Source of the DNA: Campylorhamphus procurvoides
Taxonomy: Eukaryota > Chordata > Aves > Passeriformes > Dendrocolaptidae
Reading direction: 5' to 3'
Assembly (NCBI GenBank): GCA_013396655.1
Contig: WBMV01007501.1
Span: forward strand, 1,054,001 to 1,118,000
DNA length: 64,000 nucleotides
Shown: one piece after another, positions 34,967 through 48,766 of the stretch
How positions within the stretch are numbered: position 1 is the stretch's first letter
Layout of the letters: each line of letters opens with the position of its first letter
The notes under the pieces: generated by a model
What the model was told of the DNA's origin: nothing
The model's input: only the letters and a program-made list of their open reading frames with translations
Database searches by the model: none
Made by a program: the position numbers and the translations under genes

Positions 34967-36575
34967 GCAGCCTGACCAAGGCCTTAAAGAAATCCACAGA
35001 CCTGTTTCCCACACATTCCCAAGCCTGGAGCATTGCAGTGGCACCCTCTGAGTTTTTCCTGGACACTGCAGCACGACAGCAAATGTGGATAGAGGGAGAC
35101 TGAGCACACAAGCCACACAATGTGGCCTGGCTGCTGGTGGGAAGGTACTGGGTGAGGCAGCTGCCACCCCAGCAACATCTGTCCTGGCAGCTGTGGGGAC
35201 AGCCGGACTGAAGGCAGGTGTCTGCAGGCTCTCATCCACACAGGATTCCTTAGGAAAGGGCTTCCACCAAGAGGATCGTCTGCCCGTGATTTAGGGTTCA
35301 GATGGGCCTGATCTGGGCTCCTTCTGCCCGAGGAAGCTGTGAAGAAGTGCTTGAGTTAAAACCATGATAGAGATGAGTGGAAACCACATTGCAATGGAAA
35401 TAGTCTGCAGCTCAGAGATTCAAGAGGAAGTCTATTGACATCCTTAAACCATAAGAAGAAAACAAGAGCTGAGACTCAGAAGACAAGGGCTCAGCAGCAC
35501 CAGGAGTCTTCTGCAGGGAGCAGCACAGGGTGCCTCTTCCCTGCGTTGCCCCGGACAACTGGCTCCCCAAATGTGCACTGACATATTAACATTAACAGGA
35601 GATATTAACACTCAGCCTAGCAGCATATTAGTCCTAGCTGTGTGCTGTGTGCATTAGCTAACAAATAGTTACTCTGCACTCCTAAACTGTGTATATGTGC
35701 TTGCAGAGTCCCTCTGTGCTTGGTATAAGCCAGTACCAAATGACCCAGACAAGGAGGTTGCAGCCCTTTTCTGTGGGGACCAGAAGCAGGAACCGGTGGG
35801 ATGGAGCTGGCTTGGTTCAGTAACCAGCCCAGTAGAGACCAGCTGTTGTTGTATATGGCTGCCTTCAGAAGGTCTTTTGCCTGAGTGGTGCCACTAAGGC
35901 AATTGGCCTTGGAAAAAATTTTGAAGTTATTAGGCAGTTACCTCTATCACATGGGCATAGGCTTGTTCAAAAAGTTAGTGATCTATCATGTTCTCATGTT
36001 TTATTTCAGTTATTGGAAGGTGGAAATACAGCCATTGTGTGCACAGGAAATCAAAGGCGCTCCAGCATTGGGTAGTTTCTACTAATGTGTAGCTCCAAAC
36101 TGATACGTGCACAGCCTCATTCCAGACTTTTATTTTGCTTTAATGTAAATCTCTTCCTGCACACCTCTAAAGTAAACCAGAAAATTCCTTTTTACCAAGT
36201 AAATGCTCACTCAGTTACTAATTGTTTACATAGCAGCTTAATTATGCTGGGTTTAATTTAGACCTTAATTTGTGCAATTTTCCAATGACTTTGCATGCAT
36301 GCTTCTTCTTCTTTCTCCTTTTCATTTTGAGAAATAAAAAAAATACATTCTGATATAGTCAAGGAATGGCATCCAAGGCATGAGTTCACAAAAACTGTAT
36401 CTTAAGAGCTCTGCTATTTAACAGAAACCCCATAGGAATTAAATCACTGCATGTTATTCAGGAGTTGGCATTGATCTGTGGCCAGTAACAGTTGTCATAG
36501 TTATTAATTTTTCTGGTCAGTTTGGGTTTATTCTAGTGGTTCTGGTTGAAGATGCTTTTTATATTGTTTCCTTAG
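34967..36575. other. Intergenic, DSCC1-DEPTOR interval, first part
   Basis: Moderately GC-rich to 35.6 kb, then AT-rich. Nothing recognised; part near 35.0 kb could belong to the LTR element. Confidence 0.5.
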
Positions 36576-36682
36576 GAACTGAAATGTATATACTTGTTCT
36601 GCTTGTGCTGCCTGCCATCTTTCTTTGCCTGCTTAACATCTGCATCTGGAAGTTGCTCTTCAAGTTCAAGCAAATTTGGCAG
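36576..36682 (+). CDS. Candidate exon: start methionine and membrane segment of unknown small protein
   Basis: Flanked by acceptor TTGTTTCCTTAG and donor CAG|GTAAAT. ATG at 36584 opens 33 codons that end exactly on the donor: MYILVLLVLPAIFLCLLNIC, followed by IWKLLFKFKQIWQ. That is about 20 hydrophobic residues followed by lysines, as in a signal anchor or uncleaved signal peptide. The frame (phase 0) continues without gap into the exon candidate at 44297. I do not recognise the family, and I recall no gene between DSCC1 and DEPTOR in human. It could be a bird- or sauropsid-retained small gene, a noncoding RNA with a chance frame, or a decayed gene. Confidence 0.38.
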
Positions 36683-39600
36683 GTAAATTTCTTAAAAGTT
36701 TGCTGAAAATCGGTGGCTGGATGATATATTGAAGTTGTTACTTAGAGGAATTCAGCTCTAATCCATTCTGAGGGGCAGAAGCCAACTGGCCTATCAGTAA
36801 AAACATGAACAAAAATCTATAGAGATGTATTATTTCTTAGGAAACATCTGGTATAATGCTTCTGTTTTCACTGAGACTTATTTAGAGCAATGAATTAATT
36901 GACAAAAACTGGTTTCTCTAGGAACTCATGAAGTTGGTTTCTTGAAACATGGATGAATTATTTAATGAATTTGAATTGCAGAGAAAATGAAGAGATGCTG
37001 TCAGTTTAGAAGGAAATGCATACTATGGCAAGGGAGCTTGGTAGGATCTGAAATTATTTTATATTGCTGCTATGGGATTATTTATTTGCCCTGAAGTTGC
37101 TGTGGCATAAATGATGTCTGTTTTCACTTTGAGCTTATCTGGTGAACCCTGAAACTCCAGGGTTCAGGAGCATGTAACATCATGGTACAAGCAGGAGTGA
37201 AACTCACCTCTAGGAGAATGTAAGCGAGAGTTGAGGAAGCAGTTAATTCAGCCATCCCAACTCAACTAATCACCAGCTGCAATCAGTCTGCCCAGGTGCA
37301 TACTTGAAGCTCCAAGTGGCTTCTGTGAGGATACAGCTGAGAGATGCATCTCTCAGTACAATGGGTAAGCAGATTGAACCACAAAATAGCCTGGATCCTC
37401 ATCTGGGCTGGAGACAGAAGGCAGGAATCAAGTCAGGTCTCAACCAAGATAAGCTTTGGTGTAGTTTTTCAATTGACAAATGTTAATGAAAATTAGCATT
37501 AGCGGAATGTGGTTGACTAATGTTGAGTGAAGTTAGCAAAACAAAAAAAGGATTGTTGAAGATTATTATAGTATTGCCTTTGAAGTTCTTGGCCCTGTAT
37601 AATGTTTCCCAGGACTCAAACATCAAGGATGTGAACAGCTAAATAAATGAAAGGCCAGCTGTGACAAATCAAAGAAAGGAAGTTCAAATAACTCCAGAGC
37701 TCCACAACTAAAACATAAAACAATGAACCAGGAGATAACACAACATGTAACAGTGCACGTTACCATTGTCAGGCTCTAGTCATTAGGAGTATTAGGAGGA
37801 TGCCTTCCCAGGTGTGATTGGGAGCTCCACAGTAAAGTGTAGTGAGAAAATTGGGCTACTTGAAAACGGGCATTTAAATGACAAGGAGGTACACCCTAGA
37901 AACTTAAAGATGTCCTTCAAAGCACAACAGAGGTAGCTGTGAAAATAAAAAAGATGATTAAGCCAGCTCTGGAAAAACTGGCATAATGCCCAAGTTGAAT
38001 ACCGAAACACATTACCAGTCCTGTGATAATTACACAATTCACTGTTAGAGTTCTTGGAGGTTATTCCACAAGAGATGCTCATTTTGATTAAAGCCTTGCA
38101 AACCTTACTTCAAGGATTTCTTTTCTCAGCTGGAATGGCATCTGCAATATTTAAAGTTAGCATGTGTGTCACATTTTCACTCATTAAATGACTGTTTCTT
38201 ATTGTCTAGAAATATCTGCCATTGGATGTGCTCCTTGTGTTTCAATAGAAGGTGACTGCTGGACCTGGAGGTGTGACTGAGGTTAGAGCTCTGAATTCTC
38301 TTTCAGTACATCGCAGACTCCTGTGAGACACTGGGAGAATAACTGTGTACAATGAATGTGTTACATTTCCTTCCTAGGAAAACAAGAAACAGAAAAGAAA
38401 AATCAGAAAATATCATTATGCCATTGTATAAATCCATGGTGCACAGCTATCTTGAATAATGATTGTCTAGTCTGTCTCAAATGTAAGAACTGGGGAATAC
38501 TGCTGAAATGAAAAGGTAGTAATGGATAACAGGAGAGGAGACCTTTCTGTGTAACACGTTGTGGAACTTGTGAGATGTGATGAAAGTAAGAATGAGTGGG
38601 ATCCACAAAAGAATTAGACAAATTCATGAAGGTTAGATGAGCTTGTCTCGGTTAATCACAATGTTTTAGTCACAGCTCAGGACCTTAAATAAATTCTGAC
38701 ACTCTAAATCACCAAAGCACACGCTCTTCTGCTCCCCACTGTATTTGGTTATTGAGTCAGACATACTTCAATTTAAAAAAAAATTTTAAATGAAAGATAA
38801 AATAGCAAAGCAGTGGCTTTCATATTTTGTGTTCCAGGCCTTGATTCATTTGTATTTTCATACCCCAGTAAAACTGTCATACCTGATGATATCAGCCAAA
38901 AGAGCACCCCAAAGCAGGAACTAAGGAGTCCAAGACTCAGGGAAAATTTCAGCCAATTAGTAGAATAACCAGATATCTTATTCTTACCTCAGATAAGTCT
39001 GTCTTGCTAGTCTCAACAGGCCAACAGGGATATGGAAAATGGTTATATCCAAATTAGAAGAAAATAAACAGCTGTAACCAAATATAAATATTTGTATAAA
39101 CTATATAACAACTTGGAGTACCTCAGTGACATAAAATTGGTTCTGGCCTAGAAATATTAGAGAAGAAGCCCTCAACCACAAAGCTGAAAAGCCAGAGGAT
39201 AAACATGATAAACATGGTTTGAAAATGACTTTGAGAATTTCACTGTATACAGTTGTGACAAGCAAGAACTGAGATGGCCAATGCTTATGAACTAACTAGT
39301 GTTTAGATACCTGTTTCATTGTTGTTATTTTTCTGCAAGGACTGCATGTGTAATTGCAAACAAAGCCAGAGGATCAGTTACACCACACTGATTTCCTGAT
39401 AAGGTGGGGTAAATCTGAACAAGCTTCTCCCAGTCTCAGCCAGTCAGCCAGGACATTTGGGGCTAAACAGTATGTCCTCACAGTGTAAACACTGGTGCAG
39501 TGGGTGGAAAGGTGCTATGATGTCTGTTCACACGGGCGTTAAAGAGCAAGACATTTTTTGCAAGAATGTATTAATTACAGGGAAATGGTCCCTCTTAGAT

Positions 39601-42600
39601 TTAGAGTATATGTCAGGCAGTCATGTTATTTCATGCATGAGTGCATCATGAAAATCTTTTGCTCCCTGTACATCATTTTCTGGATAGATCTCCAGAGTGC
39701 TTCTACCACAGCAAAACCTGTAATTCAGACTTAGATGATTTTGCTAGTTGGCAAAATTAACAGCAATATTTTACTGTGGGCCCTTAACTTTAGTCACATA
39801 AAACATCTGCTGCTCAAATTATTTGAAAGAGTGCTACCATTAATGTCTAGGAACTGCAGGAGATAAATGCAATTAAATGTAGTTTTTAAATACTGTGTAG
39901 ACTGTTTTGTGGCTAATCTCAAGGCTCAGTCTGGAGATCTTAATAATACTGACATCCTAAATACTTGTATGTGTCATCTGGCAAGTTATCACGCCATCTC
40001 ACTTCTTGATTAGCTATTATCTACACAGCAGTAATCTCAGAAAGTGGAGATTTTTTAGTTAATCTATTATTAATTTCTGAGGCAAACTACATACCTATCC
40101 TTCCTGTATGAATCTAAAATAAAATAAAAAAATTAAATTAATGTGAAAACCATAGCCATATTATTCAAAATATTAAAAAAACCTCAAACAGGAATATGCA
40201 TTCACTCTATTTGTGAAGAGAATACAATGGAGGAGTAGAGTGGTGCAAGAAAATGAAAGTGAAAAATAGCAGGACAAAAACTTAAATGGGAAGAAGCCAG
40301 TATAGAAAAAGTTCCCATAACAAAAGGAGCAGAAACCTTACATAGGCGAAAAATAAAACAACAATACAAATGAACACATCATAAAAATTTTGTCCAACAA
40401 ATCTAATGCTGGAATTAACTATAAACTGCAGAACAAATATCTGATTCTGTTAAATTCTAGTTGTTTCTCTTGGTATTGCTGGTAGGGCCTTCTAGTCTCA
40501 CTCTCAGTCATGACAGATAATGACATCTCAGGGTGTAACCATCCAAGGATTACAAGTTCACTCGACTTTGTCTTTCTCAACTTTCCTCCCAGTGCTGAAG
40601 TGTTAGATGAGCAGGGTATACTCTTCCCATCGTGTTCCCCAATATAACCAGGAGCCCTTCTAGTCCCATGCCCTTTTTAGCCCCAAACCATCAACCTGAC
40701 ATGAAAGTGAAAAAAACTCTGCAGATATTTCTGCAGGAAACATTTTGTTCTGAAGATTCCCATCTACCCCCTTGTATTACCAGGGCCTATGCCTAAAGCA
40801 CTGATCATCCCACATCTATTATTTTTTTGATATTTTGCTGTGAAGTCCCTAACAATCTGTATTTTTTTCTGCCACTGCTTGTTACTACAGTTTGTCACGA
40901 GGACAAACATTTTTCCATTGTAATCACTGTGTCAATGAGTAGCTGGATTTTTTTTCTTACAACTCTGTGAGCAATGAGTATTAGTGAGTATATCACAAGG
41001 GCTATCAATGTCTTGAGACACTGAACAATTTGACATCATGTGGTAAGTTATAACGAGTACAAGGGAAGTAACTTTCCATTCACTGGATGTTTTAGCATCT
41101 CAGATCTGCAGTCACTCAACTCAGAAAAATAAATTCACAGCCTGCACAGTCAGGAGAGATCTTTGGCCTCTCATCTTCCCCCTTTTAAGTGTTGGAGACT
41201 GGGTCTTCAGTTTTGGGGCAGACCTTACCTACGAGAATTGCCTTTCTGTAGGAAATTGTTTGGTAAGTGGGTGATGAGGCTGCTCTCGTCATGAACTGCT
41301 TCAGAAGAGATGCTGCGTGAGGTATGAGGGGAGATAGTGCCCTTCAGGCCCCTATTTGGTGTGCTGAATGATTTTTCCTCACAAATTTAATAATTTTAAA
41401 GAGAGAAACATTAAAGGCAATTAAATTACTTAGGAAGCTTTAATTAAAATCTTTATGCAAGTTCCGTTCCTGAGGGAGTGGGTGCTGGAGTCTGCCCAAT
41501 TGGGTTATAGAAAAAGCACAGGTGTAACTGATCCTATTTCATGGTGGGGCCATGCAGTAAGTGGGTCTTCTGAGATGCTTCTTGGCAAGTTTTCTATATC
41601 GATTTCATGGGAGAGTGAGAGTTTGGAGGGCTCCTCTCCAGAGAGAGGAGTCAGTGCAGAGAGGGAGGGAAGGTCTTCTCTCTCTGACAGTTGCTGTAGA
41701 GACAGGCAGTGTCCCACTGTGTAGCCAGTGTAATACAGAGGGGAAAAGCTCTGAGGGACATCACAAAGGCAATTTATTCCTTCCACCTCCCACCTCAGAC
41801 TGGTTTTGTTGTTACTGTTCCAATTTCCTTCCCTCTGTTTCCTTCAGCTTCAAGTCCTACTTTTGTTCTTAGTGGGATACTTTTCTCTGCAATCTTTTTC
41901 TCTTTGCCAGTCTTTCCTGCACCTTTGTATCCTCATTTCACCCCTCTTTCCCGGGTGAATGCACCTTCATGAAATTTTCTTCCTGGACACCACAACTACA
42001 GACTGATTTTCTGATGCTTTTTTTCTGCTGAGGTGTTGAGAGCAGATCAGCGTTCCCACTACAGTTCAGCCCTTGGCAATAGTTACTAGGTTCTCTTATT
42101 TCAAGAAACCTAAATTTGTTCTTATGAGAAAATCCTGATGTTTCATCCCAGTTCTGCCTGTTGGTGCCTCCTTCCCACAGTTCCTTTGGCTTCCAGTTTC
42201 TCTGATGAAGAGTTGCATCAGAGCTCTTTCTCCATGAAGAATTCTGGATCTCAACAGCATTAAAAATATCTTCTCTTTGGTTCAATAATGGGACTGGTCA
42301 CAGCCAATCATTTTGCTGTATCTCAGCTCAGTGCAGATGCTGATTTATTTTAGAATCATATTTTACAGAGTTTATCTCCTTGCTTCAGCATTCTAAAAGA
42401 TCCAGAAATATTTTGAGAACCTAGGAGGTCCCAAACAGTTCCATGTAAGGTGCTTTCACAGAAGAGAATATTCAATTATCCAGTGTTTTACTGACTTTAA
42501 TTTTTCATTTTTACTACATTGGGTAGTTATTTATCGTATTCATTGTGGAGGGAAATTAATGATGGATTCAAGTATATTTGTGTTTTTAATTGTGTGCAAA

Positions 42601-44296
42601 GATTGTATTGTCTCAAGATTATTCCATTATAAAATTACCATTAGCTTAATGTAACAGTTTTTTTCTTTTATTGCATCCATTCACAACAACTTTCTAATAG
42701 ACATTTTCATACTTAAATTCTTGAAAGGACCACGGGGTGGCAGAGCAATTAAACGCATATATGCTGGGACCAGTTCTTTATGCAGACATGAGCAGATGAG
42801 CTGGGCGAGCCAGAGTAGCTGCTGGTGCTGATTATCCCAGTGGAGCTGAGTGATGCCATCGGCTTGTAGCCTTTCCGATGTCTCTCAGCAGTGGTGGCAC
42901 AATAGCAGTGTGCCTCAGACAGGTCTGTCAACTGGGCATCTGTCACCACTGGTGGTGTTCCTAAGCCACAGGATGTTTCGTTGTGCTGCACAGCCTCACC
43001 TAATGACAGGATGGATGTGGTTGAAGATAGAGACATTACTGAAACCGCTGCTTTGCAGAGTATGCTTGACAAAGACTATTTGGTTTTATTAAAGCCTTGT
43101 CAATCTATGATGAGGACTATGATTCTGTGCCTCATAAAGGCAGCTGTTTGGCATCTGTCAAACTGCATCTGTTCCTGCCACCAGAACCACATATTCCCAG
43201 ACACATGCGCAGTGCGTTCCTGCACCCATCACCTACCCCAAACTCTGGCTGTGACGCTCACCCCAGGAAGTGGAAGAGCCAGATCACCTAAGGCAGATCA
43301 CCTTCATCGTGGCCAGTGTGGAAAGAGCAATAGTGAACAGAAACTTGGGGTGAGAAGCAGGAATAGATAGCAAAGGACAAGTAAGACAATGAGATATCTT
43401 AGACTGAATCTCAGCTCTTAGGTGTTGCCTCCCAAAGGAGAAAAAAACCCAACCATGCCTGAAGGTTCAGGGCTGATCACAACTCAGTGTCAAACTGTCA
43501 CTTCAAGCCACAGTGGTTTAAGCAAACGTTTTAGATCTTGCAACCAGACATCAGAGTGCATTAACACAGATACAGCTGGGGGACAGCTTAAGAAGCTGGC
43601 TTTTGCCACTTAGCTAGAAGGTGTTGTCTTCATATTTGAGAAGTGGTTTAGAAAGCAGTTCCTTTCCAGCTCTTAGTCACACTTTCCAGCTGACTCATGC
43701 CTCCCAGTCCATGCATAAAGCTGGATACTACACCAGGCTAGGATGACAACCTGGACTAAACATATGATGTAGACATAACTTTTGCTGAACAAGTTCATAA
43801 TTACTATTGGTTAAATGCAGAATAAAATAAAGAGAAAGCACACAACAAACCCCCCGCCCCCCCCAAAAAAAACGCAACAAAACACAAAACACAACAACTA
43901 CTAAAATACCCAAACAAACAAAACCCCAACCCAACCCAAACCAAACCAAACCAAGAAAACCCTACTGGAAATACATATGAAATGTTTGAAGATAAATCTG
44001 AGGTTTCAGACAGGTTTACAGGTGCTTTTTGACATGTAAATATTTTTGTGATGCTCAAAAACTATTGTAAAACAAATGAATATATGAAATAAGAGGCATT
44101 AGAAAATATTCCAGGTATAATAAAGTAGTGGGACTAGAGTGGATAGAACAAATGGCACTATGCATTGGGTAGTGCAAAATGTTTCAACAGAGTGTATTGT
44201 CAACTGGAATTATTTGGGTTACCAGTCTGATATGAATTTCTGATCTTTTATCTTATTGAAGCTGCTTGTTTCTATAAAATATTTTTCTGTTCACAG
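36683..44296. other. Intergenic or intron of the candidate gene
   Basis: 7.6 kb of mostly AT-rich DNA. Open frames at 41455-41972 and 42749-43370 have no recognisable product. A/C-rich low-complexity sequence lies at 43846-43965. No clear interspersed repeat seen. Confidence 0.5.
43846..43965. repeat. C-run and CAAACC/AAACCAA low-complexity tract
   Basis: CCCCCCGCCCCCCCC followed by A-rich and then repeated CCAAA/CCCAA units. Strongly strand-asymmetric; the minus strand is G/T-rich. Confidence 0.8.
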
Positions 44297-44381
44297 GAGC
44301 AAACACTAAAACATATACCATCTCCTGGTCATGCTTTAGCTGTCAGTCTGCGCAGGAATCTCGCTATCCCTGTCTGGCCTA
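44297..44381 (+). CDS. Candidate second exon of unknown small membrane protein
   Basis: 85 nt with acceptor TTTTTCTGTTCACAG and donor CCTA|GTAAGTGTC. Reads EQTLKHIPSPGHALAVSLRR then NLAIPVWP plus one nucleotide, open in the phase left by the first candidate exon. If the donor is not used, the frame ends six codons later at TAA, giving about 67 residues. A possible 24-nt microexon (44500-44523, CAG|GTCAGT) would keep the frame open. No later exon was found. Confidence 0.35.
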
Positions 44382-47300
44382 GTAAGTGTCTGAACATTTA
44401 ATGTCAAATGGAAAAGCTGCGTAAGGACAGGCATGGAAAACCCCTTTCAGATTGTCTCTGCATATCTCAGGATGAAAATGCCTTTTTCTCTGCACATCAG
44501 CTCACTATTATAACTACTACCAGGTCAGTGACACATGAAATGTATGAATCTAAACAGATATAAGTTTTACACTAGTGCTGAAAAGTTGGACAGACTGTGA
44601 AAAATTCCTACCGTTATCTCACTGTGGTGGCTTTTACAGGAGAACTTGAATGCTACAATAGAAAAAGAGAAGTTTAAGACATACAAATTTTTTTTCCTGA
44701 AAACTTACTAAGTTTTCCTGTGGTTTATCACAAGACTAAAATTAGCTTGGCCAGATGCATTTAGTCCTTTGAATCACCCAAGCACTGATTCTTCTGACCA
44801 GTTCCTAGCAGATGACTTAAATTGTTCGAACTTCGAGCAGAATGAATGTAATCTGTGCACTGCCATGAATGGGAAATACTATTGTCCGTAGCCTGAAAAG
44901 AAGAGGGGAGATTGGACAATACCTCGTAGTTCCTATGGTTCCCCTTGCCAGGCCTCTAGTGCTAAGGAAGTCAGCCAGTTGAAACACAAAGACAAGTGAG
45001 CTCTCTTTGCAAATAAGTATGGGAATGTAGGAAAAAACCCCTCCACGCTAGTTTTCCATGAATGTTGCAAGAGCTACTTAAATGAAAGGTCAGTGTAAAA
45101 GCCAAAAACTATTTTGTATGTGTCTTCCTCTGTAAAGAGAAGGACCAGCTATTTTTAAATTTGATGTTTGCATAATACTGTCTCTTATACAAAAGATGTT
45201 AGGAAAAACAAAGCTGTTAATCCACTGAACAGTTCACCTGCTAAAGGCTTTTGTCCCTGAAGTGCTTCATCATCTTTTGCACGTGTGTTGTTTTCCTTTG
45301 TAAAAAGCTCTAGTCATTCCAGCAAGGAAAAGACAAACCACCTTATACGGGAGTCAGGAACAAGACTATAGGAGAAATGGGAAGTATACACATCAATATT
45401 AGTAATTCTTTCATGTGGATGTCTTGTGTTAAAATAAGTTCACAGAAAATTTATTAGTAAGACTAAACAATTTATCAAATCTCAGGTTAATTTATCCAGT
45501 CAAAATGTAGGCCATAGATGCAACAGTCTTTAAAGCACGAAAACAATATTCTTATTCCACAATGTAAACATCTAGTGTTTCACCACTTGGGCATTTACTA
45601 AATGAGATAAGAAAGTTTATACAACTTGCTAACATGTTTTCTAAACTCAGTACTGTGATAAAATGTGCCTATTCATGCATGATGTTCCACAGAGCATTTT
45701 GACCTTGGTGGTTCAAGTGTGCAGCCTCATACCTTACCACATGCCAGAGAGCCTCTGGCATCATCAAAAGTCACTGGAAGACACTTGAGCTTCTCCTCAT
45801 ACCTCTGATACCAACTCTCCAGACCTATGTAGCTTTTGTTACTCTCTTCATGTTGTGGATGATGAGTTTTGAAGTGTCCCAGGGCTCCAGCTCAAAGATC
45901 GGTCATGTTTTTGGCTGAAGAATGACTTACTGTTGGCTAGCTACCTTCATCTCACTTAACTTCAGCCATGCTAAGGTAAAATTTATGTATTTATAAATAA
46001 AATAGACACCAACTTCTAAAGAAAAAAGAAATCAATCTGCTTCCTGGAGGTTACCACAGAGGGATGTCTCTCTCTCTTGCTGTCAAGATTTCAGACTCTG
46101 CACATGCTGTCCCACCTCTCAGAGGAGCATCTTTGCATGACCAGTCTCCCTTGGGAGGAAGGGTCAAGACAGCCTAATCTTTTGCTAGACCTTATGTTCT
46201 ATAGCAGTCTGTACACGAAAAACAAAAACAAACATCTAACCAGGTTATTTTGTGTAGCTTTTTAATGTCTCTTGGCTGAAACATGACCCTTCAAGGTTAC
46301 GTTAATTAACCACTTTTTGTGTGACACCAGCCTTGGAGAGACTGATACCCAATACCCTCCTCTTAGGGTAACTGTAAGAAATTTCAGTGTGAACATGTGA
46401 AACAAATTACAAATGGGATATCAGTGTGCAAAGGCCAACATGGATGTCTATAATCATTAAATAATTCAGTATAGGAAATTGTGCTGACCTGCATTTTCCA
46501 AGTTGCAAGACTGCAAGGGAAGATAGGGATTTGAGGCTGCAGTTCCACAAACACCTTGTCACAATACCTTGACAGAAAGACAGATTCTTCTCCATCTTTC
46601 ACCTCTTTTGTTCTTGTTTCAAGCTGCCAAGGCTCACTCCACTTTGGTGTCAGCTCTGGTGCTCATTGTACCCTATGACTATCTGCACAGCTCTGCTCAC
46701 TAGCTCAGAAGAAACTGTCCACTTTCTGGTGCACTTCTGCCTATTTCGTGAACTGAATTGCAGCAAACAGTGGTCCTAAGAGTGAGAAAACTAGCATAAC
46801 ACATATTGCAAACTGTGCTGCCAGAGCCTGGAAGAATAGTGTATCTCCTTCCAGCAATGTTGAATGGCTGAAATCCGCCAAACCCAGTGAGAGAGCCAAG
46901 GAGTTATGCAGAAATGGTTCGCAATGTATATTCACAAGAAATTGTCTTTTCTTCAGTCATGTGATGAAGTGCTTGATAAAAATTACTGTACGTTCTTTTC
47001 CTGAGGTAAGGTCAGACGAGATGGTTGTTTCAATTCCCTTATTGTTTCCAGCTCTGTGAATATGTACGTTTTATATTTGTAGTATGAGTGGAATGAGAGG
47101 GTGTTTGCAAGTATTCAGATTAAATGCATGGCTCTCAGATTCACACAAAGTGATCTCAAGGTGTAGTGCTTACAGTCCTAACGTGTCCTCTCTCCCTGGT
47201 CCATTCCACAAATTAAACAAAGGCAGATTTTGTTTTTCTCCCTTTGCCATCCATGGGTGTCTTGTGCTCTTTGAGACACACAAAATGTGCATTAAAAGGA

Positions 47301-48100
47301 CTCTACTGGATTACACCAAAGGTCCATCTAGTCCTGAATTGATCCCAGTGGCTATAAACAGATGCTTAGGAAACAGCAGGGAAAGCATATATGAAATGTC
47401 ACACAAGTCCTTGCCATGTAAGACAATTATTTTTAGAACAAAGAATTTCCTGAGCTGGATGTGGCTGCTCTCTGCTTAGTAACCCTCTGTAGATTTCTTT
47501 TCCAAGTATTTTTCCCCCGATTCCAAGTCCATTCTTTTACATCCAGAGCTCCCTTTGGTAATAAATAACAAAAGTCTACTGTGGGCCACATAAAGAACCA
47601 TCTTCTTTCCGTTGTCTGCAGTCTGGTTACTACCAGGTTCACCTGATTCTCTCAGTTCCTCTTGTGGTTGTGAAACTACCGTTTTGGTCCTGAATCAATG
47701 ACAGTATTGCAAGTTCTTTAGCAGATGCAATTTCCATGCACACGGAGTATGTGCAGGCAGAAATAAAGGCAATGAGTAGACAAGCAAGGTATTGCATGTT
47801 TCTGTAAATGAAAACCGTGGTTGGACGACTGCAGAAGATGGTTCGTCCTGGATTTTTTTAAAAAAAGTTGGGGTTTCTCCCACACCCCCCTCATCAAAAA
47901 TGTTGATGTTCATGACCTTGTAATTTGCTTCCTACTGCCAAGACTAAATGTTCCTCTGCCCTTAAGAATTTTGCATCCTCTGTCACCTGGAGACAAAGAG
48001 TTGAGGTGGGCAGGGAACCAGGTTCTGAAAATAACCCCTGGGCAGCAGATAAGCAGAGATGCGGACAGCAGGAGGGCAGTAGCAGTTTTTGAGGGTAAAA
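44382..48100. other. Intergenic, upstream of DEPTOR
   Basis: AT-rich sequence without recognised genes. A short piece near 47300-47345 (AAAGGTCCATCTAGTCCTG) looks like an ancient CR1/L3-type remnant, but is too short to be sure. Confidence 0.5.
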
Positions 48101-48189
48101 ACCCAGACCTCCGGCTCCCTTTCTGCGACCCGCCCGGCGCTGCATCTCTAAGGATCGCTGCCAAGGTGCATCGCGCACTACCTGGGCGG

Positions 48190-48360
48190 GCAGCGCAACA
48201 TCCCTGCCCTCGCAGCATCCCTGTCCGCACAGCATCCCTGCCCGCGCAGCATCCCTGTTCGCACAGCATCCCTGTCCTCGCAGCATCCCTGTCCGCACAG
48301 CATCCCTGCCCTCGCAGAATCCCTGTCCTCACAGCATCCCTGCCCTCGCAGCATCCCAGC
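48190..48360. repeat. 17-bp minisatellite upstream of DEPTOR
   Basis: About ten tandem copies of CAGCATCCCTGYCCNCR (17 bp) with small variants, e.g. CAGCATCCCTGTCCGCA, CAGCATCCCTGCCCTCG and CAGAATCCCTGTCCTCA. Because 17 is not a multiple of 3, all frames stay open and create spurious long reading frames. Confidence 0.93.
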
Positions 48361-48766
48361 CGGCTCGGCTTCTCCCGGCCGCGCTGCCCCTCCGTGCAGT
48401 CCGTCCTCCCGGCAGCCCGTCGGGAGGGAGGCGCGGGGACTTTGCCCCCGCGGGAAGGTTGCTACGGGAGGGGAGCGCTGCCCTGCTCCGTGCGCGGCCG
48501 CCTGCTGCCTCCCGGGCCGGCGCTGGAGCGCAGGGAGCGGCGCGGAGCAGGGCTTGGCTCGCAGCCGCCGGCGGGGATCCGGCCCCTTGCCGCGGGGGAA
48601 GCGCCGACCCTGCCGTGTGACAGCCGGGGGGGGACGCTGCTGCCTCGGCGAGCCCGGCTCGGCGGCTGCAGCCATGAGTTTCTCCGCCTGCCAGTGACAC
48701 AATAACACGGGAAGCGGCGGGAGGGGTCCGAGCCTGCCAGGGGGAAAAGTGACCTGCCCCGCTCAG

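Noticed and set aside
42749..43370. Overlapping open frames on both strands
   Set aside because: About 107 and 129 codons, with no recognisable domains, no splice or promoter context and no repeat match I can name.
48190..48360. CRISPR-like array
   Set aside because: The 17-bp units are directly tandem without unique spacers, and the genome is vertebrate; this is a minisatellite.
47821..48705. 294-codon plus-strand open frame upstream of DEPTOR
   Set aside because: It runs through the 17-bp minisatellite and CpG island, where stops are rare in all frames; the minus strand is equally open. No family resemblance.
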